Assembly (NCBI GenBank): GCA_027297025.1
Contig: JAPUIM010000505.1
Location: 1-6,520 of the forward strand
Length of the DNA stretch: 6,520 nt
Reading direction: 5' to 3'
Source of the DNA: Bacteroidota bacterium
GTDB taxonomy: Bacteria > Bacteroidota > Bacteroidia > Cytophagales > Cyclobacteriaceae
The notes under the pieces were generated by a model. It made no database searches and was not told where the DNA came from. It saw only the letters and a program-made list of their open reading frames with translations. Shown one piece after another: positions 1 through 6,385 of the stretch (position 1 is its first letter; the number at the start of each line of letters is the position of its first letter). A program made the translations under genes and the position numbers.

Positions 1-520
1 GGATCGTTTCGACAAGGTCCAGTCCGCCGGACATCACATAGGGGCCGTTTGGTGCGATGAAAATGGTCGGCTCCCTGTTCTGGTCAATACGATCGATGTC
101 ATCAACGGTATAGCTCAGAGCCCCGGAGGGACACTTTTGAATAGTCTTAATGATCTCATCAGCACCCGCAGAATCCGGGTAGATCCATGGCTCCTCTTTT
201 AAATGGAAAACCGAAGCGAGACCATCGGTGCAGTAGCCGGCATGAGCACAAATGCCACGGTTATCGTGAATAGTGATTTTCTCACCCAGATAATTTTCCC
301 GCTTGTCATCAACGCGCCCTTCAAGTTTCGCCGATGAGAATCCATTTTTTGCATGTGTTCCATCGCAAAATGGCTTGTTAGCGGACCCGCCGCATCGACA
401 GAGAGCCATCGTCTCCAAGGTTTCCACAGGTCCTTTTTGACTAGCGAAATTCTTGAGACCATTCACTAAATAGGGCCCATCAGGAGTTGGTGTAATGCTC
501 GGATTCTTATCTGAATTCAT
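1..520 (-). CDS. CDGSH iron-sulfur protein fused to a divergent ferredoxin (Fer4_19-type) domain; 3' end cut by window edge
   Basis: The reverse strand is open from ATG at 520-518 to the window edge, giving 173 codons with no stop. Residues 41-56 match the CDGSH [2Fe-2S] motif exactly: Cys41-x-Cys43, Ser46, Pro50, then CDGTH with Cys52 and His56 as the remaining ligands. Residues about 80-137 look like the DUF1271/Fer4_19 domain: Cys91, Cys97, a PWIYPD stretch at 111-116, and KCPSGAL with Cys130. Residues 152-166 (IFIAPNGPYVMSGGL) resemble the strand that precedes a CDGSH motif, as DGPYLVNGL does at 14-22, so a second CDGSH domain probably lies beyond the edge. The likely role is cytoplasmic electron transfer or cluster handling; no substrate can be named. 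The start is chosen because the leader is A-rich (ctaaattaaa) and the CDGSH N-terminal strand follows directly. It lies 55 bases downstream of the radical SAM gene on the same strand, so co-transcription is likely. Confidence 0.88.
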   Translation of the reverse strand, partial: MNSDKNPSITPTPDGPYLVNGLKNFASQKGPVETLETMALCRCGGSANKPFCDGTHAKNGFSSAKLEGRVDDKRENYLGEKITIHDNRGICAHAGYCTDGLASVFHLKEEPWIYPDSAGADEIIKTIQKCPSGALSYTVDDIDRIDQNREPTIFIAPNGPYVMSGGLDLVETI

Positions 521-575
521 TTTAATTTAGTTTCGTATCCAAAATCCAAATTCCGTTATCAAAAGTTTGCGATCC

Positions 576-2090
576 TTACGATGCCATTTTTACCGGAACC
601 TCCGGATCTTTGGTTATCGATTTTTGAGATTCATGATGGTCAATCCTTCTGAATGGACTAAGAATAAGCTTCATAACATCAATAAACCTCATATACCGGC
701 TAAACTTGCGAACCAGTTTGTAGGTTTCGATCGGCCGGAAGAAGATCCTGTAGGCGAATAGAATCAGGTATCCCTTTTTGCGAGCTCGATGGACCACGTC
801 GCCCGGAAGAACTGTTGGATCTATTTCGGAACAACGGAACCATTTATCCCAATCGCGTTCATCATCAATTAAACCTCTGGTGAGGTATTCCTGCCAAAGC
901 GGTGTACCACGGTATACACAAAGTCGGTTAAACCCAAATGTATCCAGCTTCAACCTGGCAGCAAATTTAAAACTCTGGATTATGTCTGATTCGGTTTCTT
1001 CCGGAGATCCAACCAGGAAGAATCCATGTGCATTCTTGATGCCATATTTTTTAGCCTCCTTGACAGCATGTTCAATTTGGTCCAGGGTTTGGTCTTTTTT
1101 AAGTCGATCCAGAATTCTTTGAGTGCCTGACTCTACTCCAAAGGCCAGGAATCCGCAATTGGCTTTACCCATTATTGGAAACTGATTGATGGCCACAGAA
1201 TCAACTCTTCCTTCACAACCCCAACTGAATTCAAGCTTTCTTTCAATGATTCCTTCACAGATGGCTTGAATACGTCTATGCTTCAGTAAGAAATGGTCAT
1301 CTGTCATATAGATGGAGCGATACCCCTGGTCATGCAACTGCTGCATTTCACCCAGTACATGTTCGGCCGACCTGCATCGCCATTTTCCTCCCGCCAAGGC
1401 AGGAATATCACAGTATATACACTTATAGGGACATCCCCTGGAAGTTTGTATGGTGCAGAATTTGTCCATTGATAGTACAGCAGGCACATCCAGGGGAAGT
1501 GATTCTATGTAATTAATGGGCAGGGTTTGCCGGTCAGGGTATGGGAATTTGTCCAAATCCTGTATAATAAGTCGACCCGGGTTTCTTATAACTTCGTCTC
1601 CCGCTCTCCAGACAAGATTGCCAACAGCGGAAGGATTATCAATATTATCCAGAAAGTCAGGAAGCAATTCTTCGCCTTCACCAACTCCCACGAAGTCGAT
1701 AGATGAACAGTCTTTTAGAACATTCACAGAGTTATATGTGGCAAAGGTCCCTCCTACTATGATAGGAATATGGGGGGTGCGCTCTTTCAATTTCCGGGCC
1801 ATACTCTTGAGATGTTCGTAAGAGGTTGTGGAAAGGAACGATAATGCAATTACATCGGGATCTTGATCTACCGCGTCCTGGGCAATGTGTTCCTCCTTCA
1901 TGAATGGATGACAGGTGTCGTACATGACCACCTCATGTCCGTGTTCCCTGATCACTGGAGCCAAGGTTTCAATACCCAGCGCAGGAAAGGCCATGACACT
2001 CATGGAATCTTCCTTACTGGTAATAGGTTTCTTTTGTGGGAGGAGGTGGTAAAAATCTTCATCCCTGACATAAACTAAAAATACCTTCAT
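576..2090 (-). CDS. B12-binding-type radical SAM protein (BchE-like class B architecture), function unknown
   Basis: The protein has 504 residues and is probably full length. Residues about 1-155 form a Rossmann-like cobalamin-binding-type domain, with PDVIALSFLS at 78-87, IPIIVGGTFAT at 108-118 and the VGVGEGEELLPDFL segment at 134-147. The usual DxHxxG cobalamin ligand motif is not visible. The radical SAM core follows: the cluster motif is Cys220-x3-Cys224-x2-Cys227 (SRGCPYKCIYC), with FGVESG at 317-322 and FFLVGSPEET at 357-366 as later core elements. The C-terminal part (about 430-504) is basic, with an aromatic-rich stretch near 441-480 that might contact membrane or lipid. Family knowledge: such proteins carry out methylations, cyclisations or rearrangements in cofactor, lipid and natural-product pathways. 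No specific reaction can be assigned here. The ATG at 2090 follows an A-rich leader, and MKVFLVYV is a normal first strand for the domain. The gene lies upstream of the CDGSH/ferredoxin gene, a possible electron donor. Confidence 0.9.
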   Translation of the reverse strand: MKVFLVYVRDEDFYHLLPQKKPITSKEDSMSVMAFPALGIETLAPVIREHGHEVVMYDTCHPFMKEEHIAQDAVDQDPDVIALSFLSTTSYEHLKSMARKLKERTPHIPIIVGGTFATYNSVNVLKDCSSIDFVGVGEGEELLPDFLDNIDNPSAVGNLVWRAGDEVIRNPGRLIIQDLDKFPYPDRQTLPINYIESLPLDVPAVLSMDKFCTIQTSRGCPYKCIYCDIPALAGGKWRCRSAEHVLGEMQQLHDQGYRSIYMTDDHFLLKHRRIQAICEGIIERKLEFSWGCEGRVDSVAINQFPIMGKANCGFLAFGVESGTQRILDRLKKDQTLDQIEHAVKEAKKYGIKNAHGFFLVGSPEETESDIIQSFKFAARLKLDTFGFNRLCVYRGTPLWQEYLTRGLIDDERDWDKWFRCSEIDPTVLPGDVVHRARKKGYLILFAYRIFFRPIETYKLVRKFSRYMRFIDVMKLILSPFRRIDHHESQKSITKDPEVPVKMAS

Positions 2091-2410
2091 CTTTTTTTTA
2101 TTTAAACAATCCCAGGGATGTTAGCTCCTTGGAAATTTACATGCCATTTTTGAACGGAAAATGCAAATACTGTACCATATTAATTCGGGTGCAAATATCA
2201 TCATTTTCAACAACATAAAAAAATTAGTGAATGGTACTATCAAGATCAGAAAAAGAAGCGAATAGAAGATGACGATTGACAAGGATCGGAGCTGAATATA
2301 GGTAACACATACAAAGAACCGGAGGAATAATTCCTTGATTTTGAAGAAATGAAGGGTAATTTGATACTTTATAAGTCTTATAGATTTAAATTCCCAAAAA
2401 TTACCTGACC
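2091..2410. other. Divergent intergenic region
   Basis: This stretch separates the leftward radical SAM gene from the rightward hydrolase gene. It is AT-rich and holds no convincing gene. A reverse-strand frame through it (2121-2456) is hydrophobic but runs into the start of the hydrolase gene and has no recognisable domain. On the plus strand a good Bacteroidota-type promoter lies at 2360-2388. For the leftward gene only partial -7 matches are seen on the reverse strand: GATATTTG at 2199-2192 and TAAATTTC at 2139-2132. Neither has a TTG at the expected distance, so that promoter is unresolved. The A-rich stretch at 2091-2105, read leftward, is a typical Bacteroidota translation-initiation leader. 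No hairpin followed by a T run, riboswitch or RNA gene was recognised. Confidence 0.6.
2360..2388 (+). promoter_or_regulatory. Candidate Bacteroidota-type promoter for the hydrolase gene
   Basis: TTTG at 2360-2363 and TAGATTTA at 2381-2388 are separated by 17 bases. They match the Bacteroidota sigma-ABfr pattern (TTTG, about 17-19 bases, TAnnTTTG) except for the last base of the -7 box. Transcription would begin near 2395, leaving a leader of about 15-20 bases before the ATG at 2411. A short inverted repeat, TATAAG-T-CTTATA (2370-2382), touches the start of the -7 box and could be an operator, although it is short and AT-rich. Confidence 0.45.
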
Positions 2411-3466
2411 ATGAAAAATTTGACATTTTTATTAATGTTTTTTTACCTGATATCATTTCAGCACTGTACTGGCCCTAAAACCAGTGGGGACAAAGAGGTC
2501 ATCAACAATGATTACCTTGATTATTCCGGCCGGGACGACCTATTAACTGGAGGAGTCAAAATGATCCCGATAAATACGCCTAAAGGAGAATTTAGGGTGT
2601 GGACCAAAAGAGTGGGTAATAATCCAAATATAAAGGTGTTGTTACTTCATGGAGGCCCGGGCGCTACCCATGAATATTTGGAATGTTTTGATTCGTATTT
2701 CCCCAATGCTGGAATTGAATATTATTATTATGATCAATTGGAATCTGCTTATAGTGATCAGCCATCTGATAGTAGTCTTTGGAATTTAGACCGATTTGTG
2801 GACGAAGTTGAGCAGGTAAGAAAAGCACTAGGTTTAGATAATACTAATTTTTACATTTTGGGACATTCCTGGGGAGGACTTTTGGCTGTGGAATATGCAT
2901 TGAAATACCAGGATAATTTGAAAGGACTGATAATTTCCAACATGGTATCTTCAATCCCAGATTACATAAAATATGCAAATGATGTCCTGGGGCCAAAACT
3001 TGACCCCGAGGTTTTAGCAGAAATCAAAGAATTGGAAGCAAATCTGGACTTCATTAACCCAAGGTATAGTGAGCTAATTTACACTCACTATTACCCGGAA
3101 CATGTTCTCAGAATGCCGCTGGAAGAATGGCCTGATCCTGTTAATAGGGCATTTGCCAATATAAATGGGGAAATGTATGTTGCTATGCAAGGCCCCAGTG
3201 AATTTGGTGTGGTTGGAGATGCAAAATTGAAGGACTGGGACAGGAAAACAGATTTACTAAATATAAAAGTGCCCACTTTAACCATTGGTGCGGCCCATGA
3301 CACTATGGATCCGAAGCACATGGAATGGATGGCCTCTGAAGTGCAGCAGGGAAGATATTTGCATTGTCCCGATGGTAGCCACTTCGCCATGTATGATGAC
3401 CAACAAACCTACTTCCAAGGCCTAATTCAGTTTATCCTGGAAGTAGATGGTGGAAATTTTAAATAA
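2411..3466 (+). CDS. Exported alpha/beta hydrolase, proline iminopeptidase family (peptidase S33)
   Basis: The 351-residue protein has the hallmarks of proline iminopeptidases, which release N-terminal proline from short peptides. These are the oxyanion motif HGGPG at 80-84, YDQL at 107-110 followed by SDQP at 115-118, and the nucleophile elbow GHSWGG at 151-156 with Ser153. The remaining triad members are probably Asp297 (GAAHDTMDP) and His324 (DGSHFAMYDD). The first 18 residues are a hydrophobic signal sequence ending in SFQHC, so the enzyme is exported. Cys19 may be lipidated, but the lipobox (F-Q-H before Cys) is poor. One oddity is Glu111 in DQLESAYSDQP, where relatives, as I recall them, usually have Gly (DQLGS). 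The substrate may differ from proline peptides, since the family includes other amidases. It appears to be a single-gene unit with its own promoter, ending in a double stop (TAATAA). The next gene starts 120 bases later. Confidence 0.87.
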   Translation: MKNLTFLLMFFYLISFQHCTGPKTSGDKEVINNDYLDYSGRDDLLTGGVKMIPINTPKGEFRVWTKRVGNNPNIKVLLLHGGPGATHEYLECFDSYFPNAGIEYYYYDQLESAYSDQPSDSSLWNLDRFVDEVEQVRKALGLDNTNFYILGHSWGGLLAVEYALKYQDNLKGLIISNMVSSIPDYIKYANDVLGPKLDPEVLAEIKELEANLDFINPRYSELIYTHYYPEHVLRMPLEEWPDPVNRAFANINGEMYVAMQGPSEFGVVGDAKLKDWDRKTDLLNIKVPTLTIGAAHDTMDPKHMEWMASEVQQGRYLHCPDGSHFAMYDDQQTYFQGLIQFILEVDGGNFK

Positions 3467-3470
3467 TAAA

Positions 3471-3500
3471 ATTGAAATAAGATTCGAGTTAATACTTTTT
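3471..3500 (+). promoter_or_regulatory. Candidate promoter for the mod operon
   Basis: ATTG at 3471-3474 and TACTTTTT at 3493-3500 are 18 bases apart and resemble the Bacteroidota TTTG / TAnnTTTG pattern with one mismatch in each box. Transcription would start near 3507, leaving a leader of about 80 bases before modA. An AT-rich inverted repeat AATTA-AAT-TAATT lies in that leader at 3548-3560; a regulatory role is possible but unsupported. No ModE-like operator or molybdenum-cofactor riboswitch was recognised. No terminator hairpin for the preceding hydrolase gene is visible in 3467-3586. Confidence 0.3.
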
Positions 3501-3586
3501 ACTGACCTTTTGATTTCCTGTACTAATAGGACAAAGAATTCACAAATAATTAAATTAATTGCCCGTAATAAAAAGCCGGAAGTAAT

Positions 3587-4432
3587 TTGAATCCACTGAC
3601 ACATGAAAATTTATTATTAAAGAGGCAAATAAAATACCTGGCTGTACTTGGTTTATTTGTGGTTCTTTTTGCATGTCAGGAATCCGGTCGCCCTTCAGAT
3701 CGTGGACTGGCCAACACAAATTCCAAAATATCCAAAGGGAACTTGACTATTGCCACCGCGGCCAATGTTCAATTTGCCATGCAGGAATTGATCAGAACAT
3801 TTACCCAAGAAACAGGCATCAAGTGCCACATGATTCTAAGCTCATCCGGTAAACTTACTGCCCAAATTAATGCAGGAGCTCCTTTTGATGTATTTGTCTC
3901 CGCCGATGTAAAATATCCCCAGGAGCTATATGAAAACGGTTTGACCCAAAAACCACCTGAAATATATGCCTATGGGAAATTAGTTATTTGGTCCTTCAAT
4001 GAGCCTATAGACTCCTCTTTTGAAAGACTGGCCAGTGAAAAAATACAGTATATAGCCATTGCTAATCCCAAAACCGCCCCTTATGGAGCGGCAGCAGTGG
4101 AGGCTTTAAAGCACTATGGAGTTTATCAAACGACTAAGGAGAAGCTGGTTTTTGGAGAGAGCATTGCTCAGACCAATCAATTTATTTTCTCCCAATCGGC
4201 AAACCTGGGTTTTACCGCAAAATCTGTAGTCCTTTCAACATCAATGAAAGGCCGTGGATATTGGATGGAAGTAGAAGAAGCTGCTTACTCGCCTCTAGCT
4301 CAGAGTGTAGTAGTAATTAAACGACCTGAAGCCAACCAAGCTGAGGAAGATGCTGAAAAGTTTTACAAATTCCTTTTTTCAAAAAAAGCCAAAAGTATAT
4401 TAGTAGATTTCGGTTATCAAGTTGAGGATTGA
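3587..4432 (+). CDS. modA: Molybdate ABC transporter substrate-binding lipoprotein ModA (TTG start)
   Basis: The protein (281 residues) captures molybdate or tungstate outside the inner membrane and passes it to ModBC. Residues 13-29 form a lipoprotein signal (basic RQIK, then a hydrophobic stretch) ending in LFAC with Cys30 as the lipidation site, followed by a polar linker to about 50. The ModA fold follows: LTIATAANVQFAMQEL (53-68), SSSGKLTAQI (85-94), APFDVFVSAD (98-107), NPKTAPYGAAA (160-170) and GESIAQTNQF (190-199). Ser87 is the likely second oxyanion-binding serine. The first binding Ser of E. coli ModA is Asn60 here, a variant I recall from other ModA proteins. No ATG lies in frame between the upstream stop at 3569 and the signal peptide. 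TTG at 3587, preceded by GGAAG at 3578-3582, is therefore the best start; the ATG at 3603 is out of frame and stops after five codons. It is the first gene of the mod operon. Tungstate specificity cannot be excluded. Confidence 0.92.
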   Translation: MNPLTHENLLLKRQIKYLAVLGLFVVLFACQESGRPSDRGLANTNSKISKGNLTIATAANVQFAMQELIRTFTQETGIKCHMILSSSGKLTAQINAGAPFDVFVSADVKYPQELYENGLTQKPPEIYAYGKLVIWSFNEPIDSSFERLASEKIQYIAIANPKTAPYGAAAVEALKHYGVYQTTKEKLVFGESIAQTNQFIFSQSANLGFTAKSVVLSTSMKGRGYWMEVEEAAYSPLAQSVVVIKRPEANQAEEDAEKFYKFLFSKKAKSILVDFGYQVED

Positions 4433-4435
4433 TCA

Positions 4436-4834
4436 ATGAATACACTTCGGGCAGAGATAACATCAGTAAAGGTCCATGGCAATTTGTCATTGGTAGAACT
4501 TCATTTGGAAGGGACTACCTTAAAATCCATTGTCATAGAAACACCCGCTACTGCCTCCTACTTGAAAAAAGGAAACACCATCAATGTCCTATTCAAGGAG
4601 ACTGAAGTTATCATTGGCAAAGGCAAAGGCCAACCCATCAGTTTGCGAAATATATTGGATTGCACTATTACCAATATTGAGAAGGGTGTATTGTTAAGTA
4701 AACTCTCGCTTAAATTTAAGGGGCATTCAATTGCTTCTATTATAACTACAAATGCTGTAGAACATCTGGACTTGAAAAAAGGAGAGCAAATAACCGCGAT
4801 GATCAAGACCAACGAAATCATGTTGTCTGATTGA
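4436..4834 (+). CDS. Tandem Mop-domain molbindin (ModG-like molybdate-binding protein)
   Basis: This 132-residue protein consists of two similar units of about 65 residues with the Mop/TOBE pattern. Unit 1 (about 1-63) starts LRAEITSVKVHG and ends with LKKGNTINVLFKETEVII. Unit 2 (about 67-132) starts ISLRNILDCTITNIEKG, close to the usual S-A-R-N Mop opening, and ends with LKKGEQITAMIKTNEIML. A GKGKGQP linker joins them. There is no signal peptide or membrane segment, so it is cytoplasmic. Family knowledge: di-Mop proteins such as ModG assemble into ring-shaped oligomers that bind molybdate or tungstate at subunit interfaces and act as storage or buffer. By inference it holds the oxyanion imported by ModBC. 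It begins 3 bases after modA stops, and its TGA overlaps the modB ATG by one base, so translation is probably coupled. Placement between modA and modB is noteworthy. The alternative role, a regulatory subunit of the transporter, is possible. Confidence 0.85.
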   Translation: MNTLRAEITSVKVHGNLSLVELHLEGTTLKSIVIETPATASYLKKGNTINVLFKETEVIIGKGKGQPISLRNILDCTITNIEKGVLLSKLSLKFKGHSIASIITTNAVEHLDLKKGEQITAMIKTNEIMLSD

Positions 4835-5505
4835 TGGTTTGGGGACCCATCATATTGACCTTTAAACTGGCACTGATCGTGACTTTCTTGTTATTGCTGA
4901 TTTCAATACCCCTGGCTTATTGGCTGGCTTTTTCCAGGACCAGGGTAAAACCTGTTTTCGAAACCCTGGTCAGTATGCCATTGGTTCTGCCACCAACGGT
5001 AATTGGTTTTTACCTACTCATTGCCTTCAGCCCAGCTTACCCGTTGGGTAACTTTCTGAACGAAGTCTTGGGTTTACAAATGGTTTTCACTTTCGAAGGG
5101 TTGGTGATGGCTTCGGTTATTTACAGCCTGCCCTTTATGGTACACCCCATTCAAGCGGGTTTCAGGAATTTACCGGCATCTCTGACTGAAGCTTCATATG
5201 TATTGGGTAAATCCAAAACAACCACCCTTTTCAAAGTGTTGCTGCCTAATATAAAGCCTTCTTTATTGACTGGAATTGTACTAGCTTTTGCCCATACTAT
5301 TGGAGAATTCGGAGTGGTTCTAATGATCGGTGGTAGCATCCCCAATGAGACCAAAGTGGCATCCATTGCTATTTACGAGGAAGTGGAAGCTTTGAATTAT
5401 GGACAAGCCAATTACTATTCTCTTTTCCTGTTTATAGTGACATTTGTGATCCTTCTCATGGTTTATCTGGTCAATGGTGGGTATTTAAGAAGAATCTGGA
5501 AATGA
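4834..5505 (+). CDS. modB: Molybdate ABC transporter permease ModB
   Basis: This is the inner-membrane permease forming the channel with ModC and receiving molybdate from ModA. It has about 223 residues, close to the usual 220-230 of the family. Roughly five membrane segments are visible, near residues 6-33, 47-67, 88-107, 143-165 and 197-215. The permease coupling loop (EAA motif) is at about 119-139: TEASYVLGKSKTTTLFKVLLP, with the conserved Glu-Ala, Gly and Leu-Pro positions. The MPLVLPPTVIGFYLL stretch and AHTIGEFGVVLMIGG are typical of ModB. The start is ATG at 4834, which shares its A with the preceding TGA (TGATG). A TTG one codon earlier (4831) is possible but weaker. Residue numbers here count from that TTG, so subtract one for the ATG. 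The gene's TGA overlaps the modC start by four bases (ATGA). Confidence 0.93.
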   Translation: MVWGPIILTFKLALIVTFLLLLISIPLAYWLAFSRTRVKPVFETLVSMPLVLPPTVIGFYLLIAFSPAYPLGNFLNEVLGLQMVFTFEGLVMASVIYSLPFMVHPIQAGFRNLPASLTEASYVLGKSKTTTLFKVLLPNIKPSLLTGIVLAFAHTIGEFGVVLMIGGSIPNETKVASIAIYEEVEALNYGQANYYSLFLFIVTFVILLMVYLVNGGYLRRIWK

Positions 5506-6380
5506 TACGGTTTTCTTTACATAAAAAATTGAAAGCTTCAACCGGCGATATGCAGCTCGATGTTGAATGTCATATTGACCAAGGCAAATTGGTCACTTTA
5601 TTTGGAGAGTCAGGGGCGGGGAAAACTTCCATCCTTAGAATGTTGGCTGGTCTGTTAATGCCGGAGAAAGGAACCATTGAGGTAAACAACTCGGTTTGGT
5701 TGGATACTCAAAAAGGTATAAATCTGAAACCCCAACAAAGAAAAACGGGCTATGTATTTCAAGATTATGCCCTATTTCCCAACATGACGGTAAAGGAAAA
5801 TCTTGAGTATGCTTTGGATAAAAACCAGGATATAGGAATTGTAAAGGAATTGATAGAAATAATAGAACTTACCGACCTGCAGGATAGGAAACCGGAAACA
5901 CTTTCAGGAGGACAAAAGCAAAGGATTGCTCTGGCCAGGGCCCTGGTGAGGCAACCCCAGATCCTAATGCTGGACGAACCACTTTCAGCTCTTGACCGTG
6001 CAATGCGGACAAAGTTGCAAGATTATATTTTACATGTCCACCGGAAATATAATCTTACCACCATCCTGGTGAGTCATGAAATGAGTGAAATATTTAAATT
6101 ATCCGACGAAATACTGGTACTGGAAAATGGAACAATCACCAGACAAGGCACTCCTATGGATATTTTTACTAACCGGCATATCAGTGGAAAATTCCAGTTC
6201 ACCGGTGAGATCCTTCATATCGAAAAAGAAGACATCATTTATATTATTTCTGTATTGATAGGTAATAACCTGGTCAAAGTGGTTGCAGACCAAAGTGAGG
6301 TCCAACAGTTTTCCATCGGAGAAAAAGTACTGGTAGCCTCCAAAGCCTTCAATCCCATGATCGAAAAAATTAATCACTGA
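5502..6380 (+). CDS. modC: Molybdate ABC transporter ATP-binding protein ModC (short form)
   Basis: This is the ATPase that powers molybdate import, acting on the cytoplasmic face of ModB. All ABC motifs are present: Walker A GESGAGKT (35-42), Q-loop Gln87 in GYVFQDYALFP, signature LSGGQ (134-138), Walker B ILMLDEP (154-160) with Glu159, D-loop SALD (162-165) and switch His192 in VSHEMSE. The nucleotide-binding domain spans about 1-225. The tail (about 232-292) begins FTGEILHIEKED and ends VLVASKAFNPMIEKI; it resembles one degenerate Mop/TOBE unit. At 292 residues the protein is shorter than E. coli ModC (about 350), whose regulatory domain is larger. ATG at 5502 overlaps the modB stop (ATGA), indicating translational coupling. 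Sulfate or tungstate ATPases are close relatives, but the neighbouring modA, molbindin and modB genes support the molybdate family. Confidence 0.93.
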   Translation: MIRFSLHKKLKASTGDMQLDVECHIDQGKLVTLFGESGAGKTSILRMLAGLLMPEKGTIEVNNSVWLDTQKGINLKPQQRKTGYVFQDYALFPNMTVKENLEYALDKNQDIGIVKELIEIIELTDLQDRKPETLSGGQKQRIALARALVRQPQILMLDEPLSALDRAMRTKLQDYILHVHRKYNLTTILVSHEMSEIFKLSDEILVLENGTITRQGTPMDIFTNRHISGKFQFTGEILHIEKEDIIYIISVLIGNNLVKVVADQSEVQQFSIGEKVLVASKAFNPMIEKINH

Positions 6381-6385
6381 AATTA

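Noticed and set aside
199..462. Reverse-strand 87-codon open frame
   Set aside because: It is out of frame with the CDGSH/ferredoxin gene, which covers the same bases with an exact cluster motif.
778..1122. Plus-strand 114-codon open frame opposite the radical SAM gene
   Set aside because: It is antisense to a clearly conserved gene, is rich in Ser and Arg as such shadows are, and has no recognisable domain.
2121..2456. Reverse-strand hydrophobic open frame of 111 codons in the divergent intergenic region
   Set aside because: It overlaps the first 46 bases of the hydrolase gene and its promoter on the opposite strand. Its composition is that of AT-rich DNA read in frame (Phe, Ile, Leu), and it shows no family motif.
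3548..3560. AATTA-AAT-TAATT inverted repeat upstream of modA, considered as a molybdate-responsive operator
   Set aside because: It is purely A/T and short, does not match a ModE-type site, and lies in an AT-rich leader where such repeats arise by chance.
3467..3586. Search for a rho-independent terminator after the hydrolase gene
   Set aside because: Only weak pairs such as TCCT/AGGA around 3515-3530 are seen; there is no GC-rich hairpin followed by a T run.
3559..3589. TTG plus TAATTTG (3583-3589) as a promoter overlapping the modA start
   Set aside because: The -7 box lacks one spacer base, the gap of 21 bases is long, and it would start transcription downstream of the only usable start codon.
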